A stretch of 64,000 nt of DNA. It comes from Epilithonimonas lactis. Its GTDB lineage: Bacteria > Bacteroidota > Bacteroidia > Flavobacteriales > Weeksellaceae. Each line of letters opens with the position of its first letter. The first letter of the stretch is position 1. Below the pieces are notes generated by a model. The model worked only from the letters and a program-made list of their open reading frames with translations. It did no database searches and had not been told where the DNA came from. The position numbers and the translations under genes are program-made. The stretch covers positions 806,001 through 870,000 of the forward strand of contig NZ_FOFI01000002.1 of assembly GCF_900110605.1 (NCBI RefSeq), written 5' to 3'. Positions 16,025-25,501 of the stretch are shown one piece after another.

Positions 16025-16435
16025 ATGAAAAGAAGTGCAAAAGCAGTCTGGAAAGGCACAGTTAAAGAAGGTAGCGGAGTTTTAACCACTCAAAGTACAA
16101 CACTTAATGAAACTCAGTATTCATTCAAAAGCAGATTTGAAGACGGCGTTGGAACCAATCCGGAAGAATTATTGGCAGCAGCTCACGCAGGTTGTTTCAC
16201 GATGAAAACTTCAGCATTGTTGTCAGAAGCTGGTTACAATCCGGAAACATTGGAAACCGATTGCAAAATCAGTTTGGTGGATGGAAAAGTGACTTTGTCT
16301 GAATTAACACTCAACGCAAAAATCCCTGGAATTTCTGAAGAAGATTTCCAAAAAATTGCAGCGGAAGCGAAAGAAACTTGCCCTATCAGCGTCGCATTCA
16401 GTTTCGAAAAAACATTGACTGCAACTTTAGCTTAA
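16025..16435 (+). CDS. OsmC family peroxiredoxin
   Basis: 136 residues, the usual length for OsmC. OsmC reduces organic hydroperoxides through two cysteines. Both are present, the peroxidatic one in AHAGCF and the second in KETCPIS about 69 residues later. The N-terminal AVWKGTVKEGSG is the typical beta strand pair. Cytoplasmic. Stand-alone gene ending in a clear terminator, with an inverted repeat in the upstream region that might serve stress control. Confidence 0.94.
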   Translation: MKRSAKAVWKGTVKEGSGVLTTQSTTLNETQYSFKSRFEDGVGTNPEELLAAAHAGCFTMKTSALLSEAGYNPETLETDCKISLVDGKVTLSELTLNAKIPGISEEDFQKIAAEAKETCPISVAFSFEKTLTATLA

Positions 16436-16471
16436 TTTGAAAAATCAACTTTCAAATTTGAAATAGAAAAT

Positions 16472-16501
16472 AAAAAACCAAAGTTCATCTTTGGTTTTTT
16501 T
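16472..16501 (+). terminator. Terminator after the OsmC-family gene
   Basis: Stem AAAACCAAAG/CTTTGGTTTT with a 5-base loop, followed by a T-run. Confidence 0.9.
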
Positions 16502-16546
16502 GTCGAAAAATAGTATCTTGTCAGAATCAGAAATTTAATTTTATAA

Positions 16547-17767
16547 ATGATAGAAAATAAAGAACATCAGTATGAAAAAGCGGTTTTGGTTGGTCTAATA
16601 ACCCAAAATCAAAGCGAAGATAAACTGATAGAATATATGGACGAACTGGAGTTTCTGGCTTTTACAGCTGGCGCTACTGTTGATAAACGTTTTACCCAAA
16701 GACTGACTCAGCCAGATTCTAAAACCTTCGTTGGTAAAGGGAAAATGGAGGAAATCCGTGATTATATAAAAGAGCAAAAAATTGGAACGGTCATTTTTGA
16801 TGACGAATTGTCGCCTTCCCAATTGAAGAATCTGGAGCGTGAGATGGAAGTCAAAGTTCTGGACAGAACCAATCTGATTCTCGATATTTTTGCCCAAAGA
16901 GCTCAGACTTCATACGCAAGAACGCAGGTGGAATTGGCTCAATATCAATATCTTTTGCCAAGATTGAGCAGGATGTGGTCTCACTTAGATAAGCAAAAAG
17001 GGGGAATCGGAATGCGTGGACCTGGAGAAACGGAAATCGAAACCGATAGAAGGATTATCCGTGACCGAATCACATTGTTGAAAGACAAATTGAAGGTCAT
17101 TGACAAGCAAATGGGAACGCAACGAAACAACCGTGGAAAAATGGTTCGTACAGCGCTCGTTGGTTACACGAATGTTGGAAAATCGACTTTGATGAACGCC
17201 TTGTCAAAATCTGATGTTTTCGCGGAGAATAAATTGTTTGCAACGCTTGACACAACGGTTCGAAAAGTCGTAATTGGAAATCTTCCTTTCCTTTTGACGG
17301 ACACGGTTGGATTCATCAGAAAGTTGCCGACACAGTTGGTAGAAAGTTTTAAATCGACCTTGGATGAGGTTCGTGAAGCGGATTTGCTGATTCACGTTGT
17401 TGATATTTCTCACGAAAGTTTCGAAGACCATATCAATTCTGTGAACGAAATTCTTCAGGAAATCGATGCGCATCAGAAACCGATGATTATGGTTTTCAAC
17501 AAAATCGATGATTTCAGTTATGAGAAAAAGGACGAAGATGATTTGATGCCTGGTTCTCACAAAAATATCTCGTTGGAAGAATGGAAAAAAACCTGGATGG
17601 CAAAATCCAAATTCCCAACCGTTTTCATTTCAGCTTTGACGAAGGAAAATTTCCCTGAGATGAAAAAAATGATTTACGATGAGGTTCACAGGATTCATAT
17701 TTCCCGTTTTCCTTACAACGATTTGCTGTTCGAATATTTTGAGGACGAAGAAGAAGTCAATGAATAG
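16547..17767 (+). CDS. hflX: Ribosome-associated GTPase HflX
   Basis: 406 residues. An N-terminal HflX nucleotide-binding domain is followed by a coiled linker with the signature GPGETEIETDRR, and then a G domain with the P-loop GYTNVGKST, the G3 motif DTVGF and the G4 motif NKID. HflX splits stalled or hibernating 70S ribosomes, notably in stress. The C-terminus is acidic (FEDEEEVNE). The stop overlaps the start of the DUF4919 gene by 8 bases, so the two are probably cotranscribed. Confidence 0.95.
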   Translation: MIENKEHQYEKAVLVGLITQNQSEDKLIEYMDELEFLAFTAGATVDKRFTQRLTQPDSKTFVGKGKMEEIRDYIKEQKIGTVIFDDELSPSQLKNLEREMEVKVLDRTNLILDIFAQRAQTSYARTQVELAQYQYLLPRLSRMWSHLDKQKGGIGMRGPGETEIETDRRIIRDRITLLKDKLKVIDKQMGTQRNNRGKMVRTALVGYTNVGKSTLMNALSKSDVFAENKLFATLDTTVRKVVIGNLPFLLTDTVGFIRKLPTQLVESFKSTLDEVREADLLIHVVDISHESFEDHINSVNEILQEIDAHQKPMIMVFNKIDDFSYEKKDEDDLMPGSHKNISLEEWKKTWMAKSKFPTVFISALTKENFPEMKKMIYDEVHRIHISRFPYNDLLFEYFEDEEEVNE

Positions 17768-18389
17768 AATCTTTTTATTTTTCTTTTTGATGATGGCGAC
17801 TTTTGGGTTTTCTCAGAAGTCAAAAATCAATTTGGATAATATCAAGAAAGAAATTGCGGACAACGAATCGGAGTTTTACTATCAAAAAATGCTTTTCAAA
17901 TACAAAGGTTTACCAAAATCCATAGACAGCGTGGAAGCTCAGCATTTGTACTACGGCAGGACTTTCTTAGAAAAAACAGTTTCAACAAGCGATGACGAAT
18001 TCAAAAAATTATTGAAGGATTTCAACAAAAAGAATTATCCGGAAGCCATCGCAAAGACCAGAGATTTGCTAGCAAAAGACCCGACCAATCTGGATTTGCT
18101 GATGATAATGCTGCAATGTTATGATAAACTGCAGGATGTGAAAAACTTCAGTTACTATCTCAGTCAGTTCAAATTGCTGACGAGCGCCATCTTAGATTCT
18201 GGCGATGGAAAGTCGGAAGATTCTGCCTTTGTTGTCAATTCAGTTGGCGACGAATATATTTTAATCAATGTCATCCAGATTCCCAGACAAGCCTCCAGGT
18301 CGTCCAAACCTGCAACTGGCGGAATGTTTGACATTTGGGAAAACAACAATACAAAAACCTACATCAAAGTCATTTATAACGACTTCTAA
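17760..18389 (+). CDS. DUF4919-like secreted protein
   Basis: 209 residues from the ATG at 17760, which overlaps the hflX stop. The frame continues back into hflX, but the inner ATG gives a proper signal peptide (IFLFFFLMMATFGFS-Q). The mature part is helical, with YYQKMLFKYKG and a DPTNLDLLMIMLQCYDKL segment reminiscent of tetratricopeptide helices, and resembles the Bacteroidota DUF4919 family. Function unknown. Translation is probably coupled to hflX, although hflX acts in the cytoplasm and this protein is exported. Confidence 0.8.
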   Translation: MNRIFLFFFLMMATFGFSQKSKINLDNIKKEIADNESEFYYQKMLFKYKGLPKSIDSVEAQHLYYGRTFLEKTVSTSDDEFKKLLKDFNKKNYPEAIAKTRDLLAKDPTNLDLLMIMLQCYDKLQDVKNFSYYLSQFKLLTSAILDSGDGKSEDSAFVVNSVGDEYILINVIQIPRQASRSSKPATGGMFDIWENNNTKTYIKVIYNDF

Positions 18390-18422
18390 CGGAGTCTAAA
18401 TTTAGATAAAACAAAAATATTA

Positions 18423-19694
18423 ATGGAGTTATATTACTCATTCTCAGTCCTAATCGTTTTAGCATCTTTATTTGCTTACATCAATCACAGAATTCTAAAA
18501 TTGCCAAGCGCAATTGGAATTATGGTCATCGCTATTGTCGTTTCTGTCACTTTGGTTGCGTCTGGCGATAATTTTTTACCAAAGACCACCAGCCATTTGA
18601 CCGAACTAATCAACAATTTTGATTTCACCGAAGTTCTGATGGGCGCAATGCTTAACTTCCTGCTTTTCGCTGGCGGAATCCACATTAACATCAAAGATTT
18701 AAAAGAACAATTCGGTCCAGTCGTGATATTTTCGACGGTCGGCGTGATTATTTCCACGTTTGCTGTCGCTTTTGGCGCTTATTATCTGTTGCCTTTCGCG
18801 GGCGTTCAGATTCCGTTTATTTACTGTTTGGTTTTCGGTGCATTGATTTCCCCGACCGACCCAGTGGCAGTTCTAAGTATTTTGAAGCAGGCCAATGTTT
18901 CGAAATCTTTGGAGACCAAAGTGGCCGGAGAATCGCTATTTAATGATGGTATGGCGGTCGTGGTTTTCACGGTCGTTCTACAATTGGCCATCGGAAAAGA
19001 AATCGATTTGAATGTCGAAAGCATCGGCTTGCTACTTCTTCGTGAAGCTGGTGGAGGATTGCTTTTAGGTGTTCTTCTTGGATTATCCGCTTCCAGAGCG
19101 ATGCGAATGGTGGATGATTATATTATTTCCGTATTAATCACATTATCAGTGGTTATGGGCGGTTACTTGATTGCTCACGAGATGCATATTTCTGCACCTT
19201 TAGCAATGGTTGCAGCCGGATTATTTATGGGAAATTTCAGCGAGAGTTTCAAAATGAAATCCGAAACGCAGGATTATTTGATTAAATTCTGGGAATTGAT
19301 TGATGAAATTATGAACGCTGTTCTGTTCCTGTTTATTGGTTTTGAATTATTGTTAATCAAGGACTTAAATGAGTATTTGGTTGCTGGTGGAATTTGTATT
19401 TTAATCGTTTTATTGGCGCGTTGGGTTGCAATTTTTGTTCCCACGAAGTTTATGTCATTGAGATATCGTTTCAGTCCGCAAACTGTCAAAGTTCTCGTTT
19501 GGGGCGGAATTCGTGGTGGTGTTTCCATTGCTTTGGCTTTGTCGATTCCTCAGAATGAATACAATAAAATCATCATTAGTATAACTTATTGTGTCGTTGT
19601 GTTTTCAATTGTAGTTCAAGGGCTTACGATTGGTAAAGTAGCCAATCCGAATAAGATTGCAGTAGAGGAAAAAATTTTAGAAGACGTCAAGTAA
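18423..19694 (+). CDS. CPA1 family cation/proton antiporter
   Basis: 423 residues with about twelve membrane helices. CPA1 signatures are seen: ISPTDPVAVLSIL, the ion-binding FNDGMAVVVF (ESLFNDG), and WGGIRGGVSIALALS near the C-terminus. It exchanges Na+ or K+ for H+ across the inner membrane. There is only a very short C-terminal tail, so no cytoplasmic regulatory domain. It is followed after 11 bases by the CAT-like gene on the same strand. Confidence 0.94.
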   Translation: MELYYSFSVLIVLASLFAYINHRILKLPSAIGIMVIAIVVSVTLVASGDNFLPKTTSHLTELINNFDFTEVLMGAMLNFLLFAGGIHINIKDLKEQFGPVVIFSTVGVIISTFAVAFGAYYLLPFAGVQIPFIYCLVFGALISPTDPVAVLSILKQANVSKSLETKVAGESLFNDGMAVVVFTVVLQLAIGKEIDLNVESIGLLLLREAGGGLLLGVLLGLSASRAMRMVDDYIISVLITLSVVMGGYLIAHEMHISAPLAMVAAGLFMGNFSESFKMKSETQDYLIKFWELIDEIMNAVLFLFIGFELLLIKDLNEYLVAGGICILIVLLARWVAIFVPTKFMSLRYRFSPQTVKVLVWGGIRGGVSIALALSIPQNEYNKIIISITYCVVVFSIVVQGLTIGKVANPNKIAVEEKILEDVK

Positions 19695-19705
19695 TTATTT
19701 AAAAA

Positions 19706-20335
19706 ATGAAAGTTATAGACATCGAAAACTGGAAGAGAAAAGAGCACTTTCAATTCTTTTCCGGAATGAAAATTCCCTATTTTGGAATCGTAACCGAAGT
19801 TGATTGTACTGAAACGTTTCAGTTGGCTAAAGATAACAAAGAATCCTTTTTTGCACATTATCTTCACAAATCAATGAAAGCCGTCAACTCAATTGAAGAA
19901 TTTGGTTATCGAATTGTAGATGATGAAGTTATAGCCTTCGATGTTGTACACGTTGGTTCCACGATTGGACGAAATGACGGAACGTTTGGCTTTTCTTATT
20001 TTGAATATTCTGATGATTTTGAAATCTTTAACCAGAATTTGCAAAAGGAAATTGATGAGGTTCAAAATTCAACGGGTTTAAGGATTAAAAACGAATCGCT
20101 TCCGCCCAATCATATCCGACATTCCACGATGCCTTGGACGAATTTTACAGGTTTACTTCATCCGACAGATTTCGACCCAAAAGAATCGATTCCTAAAATT
20201 GTGTTCGGAAAATTCTCTGAGAAAAATGGCCGGAAAATGTTGCCGATTTCTATCGAAGCACATCACGGTTTGATGGATGGTTTTCATCTTGCGAAGTATC
20301 TGGAAGCGTTTCAGAAGGAATTAAATTTAGGATAA
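19706..20335 (+). CDS. Chloramphenicol acetyltransferase-like protein
   Basis: 209 residues, similar in length to trimeric CAT enzymes. The catalytic histidine motif is present as HHGLMDGFH (typical HHxxxDGFH) near the C-terminus, and MPWTNFTGL matches the substrate-side family motif with SMPWxxF. Family members acetylate chloramphenicol or other alcohols with acetyl-CoA. Chromosomal CAT-like genes in flavobacteria need not confer resistance, and the acceptor cannot be read from sequence. Its stop directly abuts the start of the AlkD-like gene. Confidence 0.88.
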   Translation: MKVIDIENWKRKEHFQFFSGMKIPYFGIVTEVDCTETFQLAKDNKESFFAHYLHKSMKAVNSIEEFGYRIVDDEVIAFDVVHVGSTIGRNDGTFGFSYFEYSDDFEIFNQNLQKEIDEVQNSTGLRIKNESLPPNHIRHSTMPWTNFTGLLHPTDFDPKESIPKIVFGKFSEKNGRKMLPISIEAHHGLMDGFHLAKYLEAFQKELNLG

Positions 20336-21052
20336 ATGTCATTGTTAAAAGAAGTTAAACAAGCTTTATCAGATTTATCGATTCCTGAAAATGTAGAAAT
20401 TTTGCAAAAATTCTTCAAAACGGGAAAAGGAGAATATGCTGAAGGTGATTTGTTCATCGGTGTGCGAGTTCCTGACCAACGAAAAGTCGCAAAGGAATTC
20501 TATAACAAAATTTCTCTTGAAGAATTAAGCGAACTTTTGTCATCCAAATATCACGAACATCGTTTGACAGCCTTGCTGATGTTAATTCTGAAATTTGAAA
20601 AGTCAAAAGAAAAATCTCAGCAAAAAGAAATCATCGATTTTTATCTGAATCATCTCGATTTTATTAATAATTGGGATTTGGTGGATACATCTTGTTATAA
20701 GATTTTGGGTCGGTATTGTTTTGAAAATCAAGAAGAAAAGCTGTTAATCGATTTGTCGAATTCTGATAAAATGTGGGAAAAACGAATCGCGATTGTTGGG
20801 ACGATGCATTACATCAAGAAAGGAAATTTCGAACTCACGAAAGAATTTGTTGAGCGAAATCTACATCATCCACACGATTTGATGCACAAAGCCAATGGCT
20901 GGCTTCTCCGCGAAATGGGAAATAAAAATGAACAAGGATTGTTGGATTTCCTCAACCTGCATTACAAAGAAATGCCAAGAACTTGCCTGCGATACGCGAT
21001 TGAAAAACTGGATGAAAGTTTGCGTCAGGATTATTTGAAAGGAAGGATTTGA
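20336..21052 (+). CDS. AlkD-like DNA alkylation repair protein
   Basis: 238 residues made of helical HEAT-like repeats, as in the AlkC/AlkD DNA glycosylases that remove N3- and N7-alkylated purines without flipping the base. Family stretches seen are GVRVPDQRKVAKEF, LWxxxxHExR-like KYHEHRLTALLML, NNWDLVDTSCYKILG with its WD pair, and RYAIEKL near the end. Start ATG directly follows the CAT-like stop (TAAATG), so it is coupled to it. Confidence 0.92.
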   Translation: MSLLKEVKQALSDLSIPENVEILQKFFKTGKGEYAEGDLFIGVRVPDQRKVAKEFYNKISLEELSELLSSKYHEHRLTALLMLILKFEKSKEKSQQKEIIDFYLNHLDFINNWDLVDTSCYKILGRYCFENQEEKLLIDLSNSDKMWEKRIAIVGTMHYIKKGNFELTKEFVERNLHHPHDLMHKANGWLLREMGNKNEQGLLDFLNLHYKEMPRTCLRYAIEKLDESLRQDYLKGRI

Positions 21053-21172
21053 TTAAATATCGGGGAAATTTACAATCACCAGTATTCTTGGCGTAGAAAT
21101 GGATTCGAAAAATCGAATCGAAGATTATGCTGAATTAAAACGGTAAAAATCTCTTTTCTACTTTGAAAAATT

Positions 21173-21180
21173 TACCTTTG
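21173..21180 (+). promoter_or_regulatory. Candidate -7 element TACCTTTG before the 21203 gene
   Basis: Exact TAnnTTTG match, 22 bases before the GTG start at 21203. No convincing -33 TTTG. Confidence 0.45.
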
Positions 21181-21202
21181 TTAAAACTCAATTCCTAATT
21201 CT

Positions 21203-21868
21203 GTGAAGATTATCAAATATTTATTTCTTTTCTGCATTTTCCTTAGCCTGACAAGTTGCTTCGATGTTATTGATAAAATAAATATGAAAGCCGATGGAAG
21301 TGGAGAATATGCTGTGATTCTGAATGCCAGCAAAAGCAAAACGCGCTTGCAATCCATCTCAAAAATGGAAACCATCAACGGTAAGAAAGTTCCTAAAAAG
21401 TCAGAGATTGAAAGTAAAGTGAATCAGGCTTCCAACGTTTTCAAAAGCGTTCCTGGAATCAGCAATGTGAAAACGAGTTTGGACTTTGATAATTTCATTA
21501 TTAAACTGAGTTGTAACTTCAAGAAAATCGAAAATATCAATTCTGGTTTGGAACAATTGAAAGCCAAAAACATCATCGGAAAAACGGTTCCGACACAATT
21601 GTACAAGCAAAATGTTGCTGAGAAAACCTTCATCAGAAACAAAATCGCAAGTTATAAAAACGATTACGACAAGCTGAGCAAAGCTGACAAAGAAGTTTTC
21701 AGTGATGCAACTTACACTTCAATTTTACAATTCGAAAACGTGATAAAATCTCAAAGCAACAATTCTTACACAGTTTCGCCCAACAAAAAAGCGATAAAAC
21801 TGAATGGGAATATTCTGGATTTTATCCTTCAGAAAAAACAAATTCAAAATACCATCTCATTAAATTAA
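21203..21868 (+). CDS. Hypothetical lipoprotein
   Basis: 221 residues starting at GTG. The signal peptide LFLFCIFLSLTSC has a lipobox cysteine at about residue 19. The mature part begins with FDVIDKINMKADGSGEYAVILN, suggesting a beta-rich start, followed by lysine-rich helical stretches. No family is recognised. A TACCTTTG -7 element lies just upstream, and the two following genes (21890, 23927) are close on the same strand, so all three probably form one envelope operon of unknown function. Confidence 0.78.
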   Translation: MKIIKYLFLFCIFLSLTSCFDVIDKINMKADGSGEYAVILNASKSKTRLQSISKMETINGKKVPKKSEIESKVNQASNVFKSVPGISNVKTSLDFDNFIIKLSCNFKKIENINSGLEQLKAKNIIGKTVPTQLYKQNVAEKTFIRNKIASYKNDYDKLSKADKEVFSDATYTSILQFENVIKSQSNNSYTVSPNKKAIKLNGNILDFILQKKQIQNTISLN

Positions 21869-21889
21869 TCCAAGAAAAATATTAAAACT

Positions 21890-23926
21890 ATGAAATCAAT
21901 TTTACTCAAAAAACAACTGGTGTTTTTCTTGATATTTTGTTGCGCTTTTGCGTTTTCTCAAACCAAAATTCAGGTTCCAGCAAACGCCGTTTTCTATATG
22001 GAAGTCAATGGAAAACTGCTGAACAGCAAAACCAACTGGCAAAAACTCAATCCAATTTTACAAAATCTGAATAAGAATGACCAAGAGAAACCAACCTGGA
22101 AGGACTTCTCGGACACAGGAATTAAAAATGATGCGAAACAGTATCATTATATCAATTTCAATGATTCTATTAAGAGTTACACGGCGCATTTGATTTTGGA
22201 AGATGCAACGAAGTTTGTAGAATTCATCAAGGTTTCATCAAAGAAAGAATTGGAAATCACGAAGAAAAACAAATATTCTTACACCAATTTGAATGACGAC
22301 ACTTTTGTAGCTTGGGACGGAAAAAGAGCCGTGATTTCTGGAATTAGTTACACGAAAAAGCTGCCAAAATTCGATTATGATTATGCTGCTGACAGTACAG
22401 TTGTTGTAAGTGTGGAAGAGCCGCCGATGATTGATAGTGCCTATGCAGAAGCAGATTCCACTTACTATGAACCAGAAAAACCTTTCAATTACAAAGATGA
22501 AATCAAGTATTTGAAAGACGAAATCAAATATACAAAAGAGGATATCAAAAGTCATCAGGACGATATTGCACGGATGCAAAAAGATATCAAATATCTGGAG
22601 AAACACCAGAAATATCCGGAAGAGAAAAAATCAACGACGGAATTGGATGAAGTAGCGTCTGCCAAACCGACTGAGGAATATGATGAGGAAGCAGAAGATT
22701 TGGCTTATCAAAAAGAAATGGATTCTATCAAAGCGGAAGATTTTAAAATCGTGAAAGCCTTTGCAGAATTGGATTTTGACAGATATTTTGATTCCAATAT
22801 GGAAGTGGAGGTTCCAAAAGAATTTGTTAAATTCCAGGACGGGAATTCGGATGTTTTCGTTTATTCCAATTATGGAGAGATAGTCAAAAATGGTGCTTAT
22901 AAAGATTTGGCGAAGCTTTACAATTTTGGGGATTTAATTGATAATCTGTACAATTCCAATTCGTCTTACAATTTGTATTTTGATAAAAATAAAGTAAAAG
23001 TAATCAGTAATTATCAACACAAAGACAGCGAAATTCAGAAGCGTTTTTCAGCGCTTTACAATGGTAAGAAGAATAAAAAACTAATGTCCCTGATTTCCGA
23101 CAAAAGTGTTGGTTATTATGCAATAAACGTTGACGGACACAAGTATTTTGATTTGATGTACAGCTTGTTCGAAAGCAAAAATGATACGGGAAAATATCAA
23201 AAAGAACTGGAACTGATGATGGAAACGATTAAGATAGTTCTGGACGAAGAAGCCATCTCAAAAATCGCTCCCGGAAACGGCGTTTTTGTGTTGAATGCGC
23301 TGAATACCAAAAAGGTAGAATACACAGATTATGAATATGATGATAGCTTCAACGACAAAGAAATTAAGAAAACTAAGGATGTTGTTGTTCCAGATTTCAC
23401 CTTTGCTTTTGCGACTGAGAACGAAAATTACTGGAAACGTGTTTTCGAAGTGTTGACAACGAACAAAGAATTGTCACAGAAGTTTTCTAAGAATGGCGAT
23501 ATCTATTATCTGAAAAAAGACCAAAAAAACAGCAATTATATTGACCAAGTTTATTTCACGGTAAAAGATAACATTGTTTATTTGACAACATCTCTGGAGA
23601 ATCTGGTTCCTAAAAAGCAATCTTCAGTTTCGCAAAAATGGGCGAAAGATGCGGCAAAACATCCTTCCTCGGGAACAATCAATATGCAGCGATTGTTGCA
23701 AGGTTTGGAGAAGGAATTCACAACGATTTCTCAGAAAGAAGGATTTAACCTTTTCCGAAAAAATATCGGTGATGTCTATTTTAAAAGTGAGGTGAAAAAA
23801 GAAAGTATTGAAACAGAATTCAACTACACCACGCCAAATTCTTCCGAAAATAGTTTGATGTATTTCTTCGATTTTTGTAACGATTTGATTAAGATTTCTG
23901 AGAAAGAAACGTCAACCGCTTTGTAA
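21890..23926 (+). CDS. Large secreted protein with a regular heptad coiled coil
   Basis: 678 residues with a signal peptide ending near AFAFSQ. The mature protein opens IQVPANAVFYMEVNGKLL. Around residues 203-237 there are five successive heptads of the form DEIKYLK, predicting a short charged coiled coil, followed by an acidic stretch. The remainder alternates beta-rich segments with helices. No family is firmly recognised; the opening recalls Bacteroidota DUF4836-type proteins. Its stop abuts the start of the next gene, which has a similar opening (VPRNADVLVLVDSKKL), so the two may be distant paralogues acting together in the envelope. Confidence 0.75.
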   Translation: MKSILLKKQLVFFLIFCCAFAFSQTKIQVPANAVFYMEVNGKLLNSKTNWQKLNPILQNLNKNDQEKPTWKDFSDTGIKNDAKQYHYINFNDSIKSYTAHLILEDATKFVEFIKVSSKKELEITKKNKYSYTNLNDDTFVAWDGKRAVISGISYTKKLPKFDYDYAADSTVVVSVEEPPMIDSAYAEADSTYYEPEKPFNYKDEIKYLKDEIKYTKEDIKSHQDDIARMQKDIKYLEKHQKYPEEKKSTTELDEVASAKPTEEYDEEAEDLAYQKEMDSIKAEDFKIVKAFAELDFDRYFDSNMEVEVPKEFVKFQDGNSDVFVYSNYGEIVKNGAYKDLAKLYNFGDLIDNLYNSNSSYNLYFDKNKVKVISNYQHKDSEIQKRFSALYNGKKNKKLMSLISDKSVGYYAINVDGHKYFDLMYSLFESKNDTGKYQKELELMMETIKIVLDEEAISKIAPGNGVFVLNALNTKKVEYTDYEYDDSFNDKEIKKTKDVVVPDFTFAFATENENYWKRVFEVLTTNKELSQKFSKNGDIYYLKKDQKNSNYIDQVYFTVKDNIVYLTTSLENLVPKKQSSVSQKWAKDAAKHPSSGTINMQRLLQGLEKEFTTISQKEGFNLFRKNIGDVYFKSEVKKESIETEFNYTTPNSSENSLMYFFDFCNDLIKISEKETSTAL

Positions 23927-25147
23927 ATGAAAAGAGCAATCATCCTTCTTGCAGTCCTTTTTTTTGTCGCGGTTGTCGGCTATTTTTTCTGGTCTCTGAA
24001 GGATAAGGATTTGAAGGCGGTTCCAAGAAATGCAGATGTTTTGGTTTTGGTCGATTCTAAAAAATTGTCAGAAGAATACATTTTGACTTTACTAAAAAAT
24101 CCTTCCAAATGGTTTGAAACTTCAAAAGGTTCTTTTAAAAATAGTGGCGTAGAAGTTCCGGATTATGTTCAGATTTTTCATTTAAAAGGCACGAGTTTCT
24201 CTGAATGGTACAGCATTTTTGAAGTTTCTGATAAAGAAAAACTTGTCAAATTTTTGAACGAGAAAGGTTTTAAATTAATTAAAAACAACCTTTACAAAAA
24301 GGACCAATTTTCTGTAAAAATCGAAGCTTCGAAGTGTGTTGTAGGATTTTCAAATTCAAACTTTGATAAGACGACAGCGGAGATTTTCAATTCAAAATTC
24401 AAAAATTTGTACGCTGATGAATTGATTAATAACTCGATTGCTAGCGTTTCCTACTTTGCCAAATCCAAGATTCAAAAGTTTGCAGTTTATTTGAATGATG
24501 AAAATATCGAAATCAAAACGAAAAGTTTAGACGACCATCTCACATCGATGATTTCAGATTTGGACAAACAAACGTCATTTTTGAAGTTAGAGTTGGATTC
24601 AACCAACGTAAAATTTGCATCCGCATTATTCAATAAAAAACTGAGCGATTCCATTAAAATCAATTCGCTTTCTGCCGTTGCAGAACTGGAAATGGTGAAA
24701 GATAAAATCATCAGTTATAGCTACGACGATGATTTCAATGAAGTGGAAAAGGTGAGTTATCAGCAGATTCTTCAACCTAATTTTTCCATCAATTTGCAAA
24801 GTTGGGAATCGGAAAATCTGTGGTTGTATTTCCAGCAGAAGAATTGGATTAATGCTCAAATTCAGTTCACGCCAATTCCGTTTCAGCCAAATGTCATTAA
24901 GAAAAACGGAAGCGACATTTCAATTAGTTCTACAAAAAAAGCAATAGATTTTGGACAGCGTTTTTCCGGCAATTATGTTTTTATCAAAAATAATCCGTTA
25001 TTAATCAATTCAGTAAAATCGCTTTCTGCTTCGGAAAAGAAAGCCATTTCGAATATCGATTACAGTTTTTATGGCAACAAAGGCGATTATTATTACTTGA
25101 AAATTAACTTTAAAAAAGAAAAATTACCACTTATTTTGAGATGGTAA
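23927..25147 (+). CDS. Membrane-anchored hypothetical protein, partner of the preceding gene
   Basis: 406 residues with one N-terminal membrane helix (IILLAVLFFVAVVGYFFW, about 4-21) and no cleavage site, so the body is probably periplasmic and anchored in the inner membrane. The segment after the helix, AVPRNADVLVLVDSKKL, resembles the start of the mature 21890 protein. No catalytic motif is seen. It starts immediately after the preceding stop (TAAATG) and is likely coupled to it. Function unknown. Confidence 0.75.
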   Translation: MKRAIILLAVLFFVAVVGYFFWSLKDKDLKAVPRNADVLVLVDSKKLSEEYILTLLKNPSKWFETSKGSFKNSGVEVPDYVQIFHLKGTSFSEWYSIFEVSDKEKLVKFLNEKGFKLIKNNLYKKDQFSVKIEASKCVVGFSNSNFDKTTAEIFNSKFKNLYADELINNSIASVSYFAKSKIQKFAVYLNDENIEIKTKSLDDHLTSMISDLDKQTSFLKLELDSTNVKFASALFNKKLSDSIKINSLSAVAELEMVKDKIISYSYDDDFNEVEKVSYQQILQPNFSINLQSWESENLWLYFQQKNWINAQIQFTPIPFQPNVIKKNGSDISISSTKKAIDFGQRFSGNYVFIKNNPLLINSVKSLSASEKKAISNIDYSFYGNKGDYYYLKINFKKEKLPLILRW

Positions 25148-25162
25148 AATGATAGAGATTAG

Positions 25163-25498
25163 ATGGATTATTTAGAGTTTTTCCCTTTACGGACGGCGGT
25201 TCATTACTTTTTACACTTCATTTTCCCCGTCGTGATTGCCTATGTTTTTTTCAGGAAAGATTGGCGAAAAGCTTATCTGATTATGTTGGGAACGATGCTT
25301 GTGGATGCAGACCATCTTCTCAGTACGCCGATTTTTGCACCAGAACGACTCAGTATAAATTTCCATCTATTCCACACGTATTGGGCGATGGGAATTTATG
25401 TTTTGCTTTTGTTTTTCAAAGGTGTTCCAAGAATTATTGGCGTCGGATTACTATTTCATATGTTGACGGATTGGATTGATTTTCAGTTGATAATGTGA
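25163..25498 (+). CDS. DUF6122 family membrane protein
   Basis: 111 residues with about three to four membrane helices. Histidine and aspartate residues are placed on membrane edges (HYFLHFIFP, DADHLLSTP, FHMLTDWIDF), as in small membrane-bound hydrolase-like or LexA/metal-dependent families. It resembles the short Bacteroidota DUF6122 proteins (recollection). No function known. It follows the 23927 gene after 15 bases and ends 3 bases before the convergent haemoglobin gene. Confidence 0.8.
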   Translation: MDYLEFFPLRTAVHYFLHFIFPVVIAYVFFRKDWRKAYLIMLGTMLVDADHLLSTPIFAPERLSINFHLFHTYWAMGIYVLLLFFKGVPRIIGVGLLFHMLTDWIDFQLIM

Positions 25499-25501
25499 TA
25501 A

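Noticed and set aside
19706-20335. Acquired chloramphenicol resistance gene
   Set aside because: CAT-like catalytic motif is clear, but composition matches the neighbours, no mobile element flanks it, and it is coupled to a DNA-repair gene, so an old chromosomal gene is more likely.
21053-21202. Possible gene remnant (frame ending in NRIEDYAELKR) after the AlkD-like gene
   Set aside because: The codons look coding-like, but the frame is only about 27 codons, has no start or partner, and could be chance.
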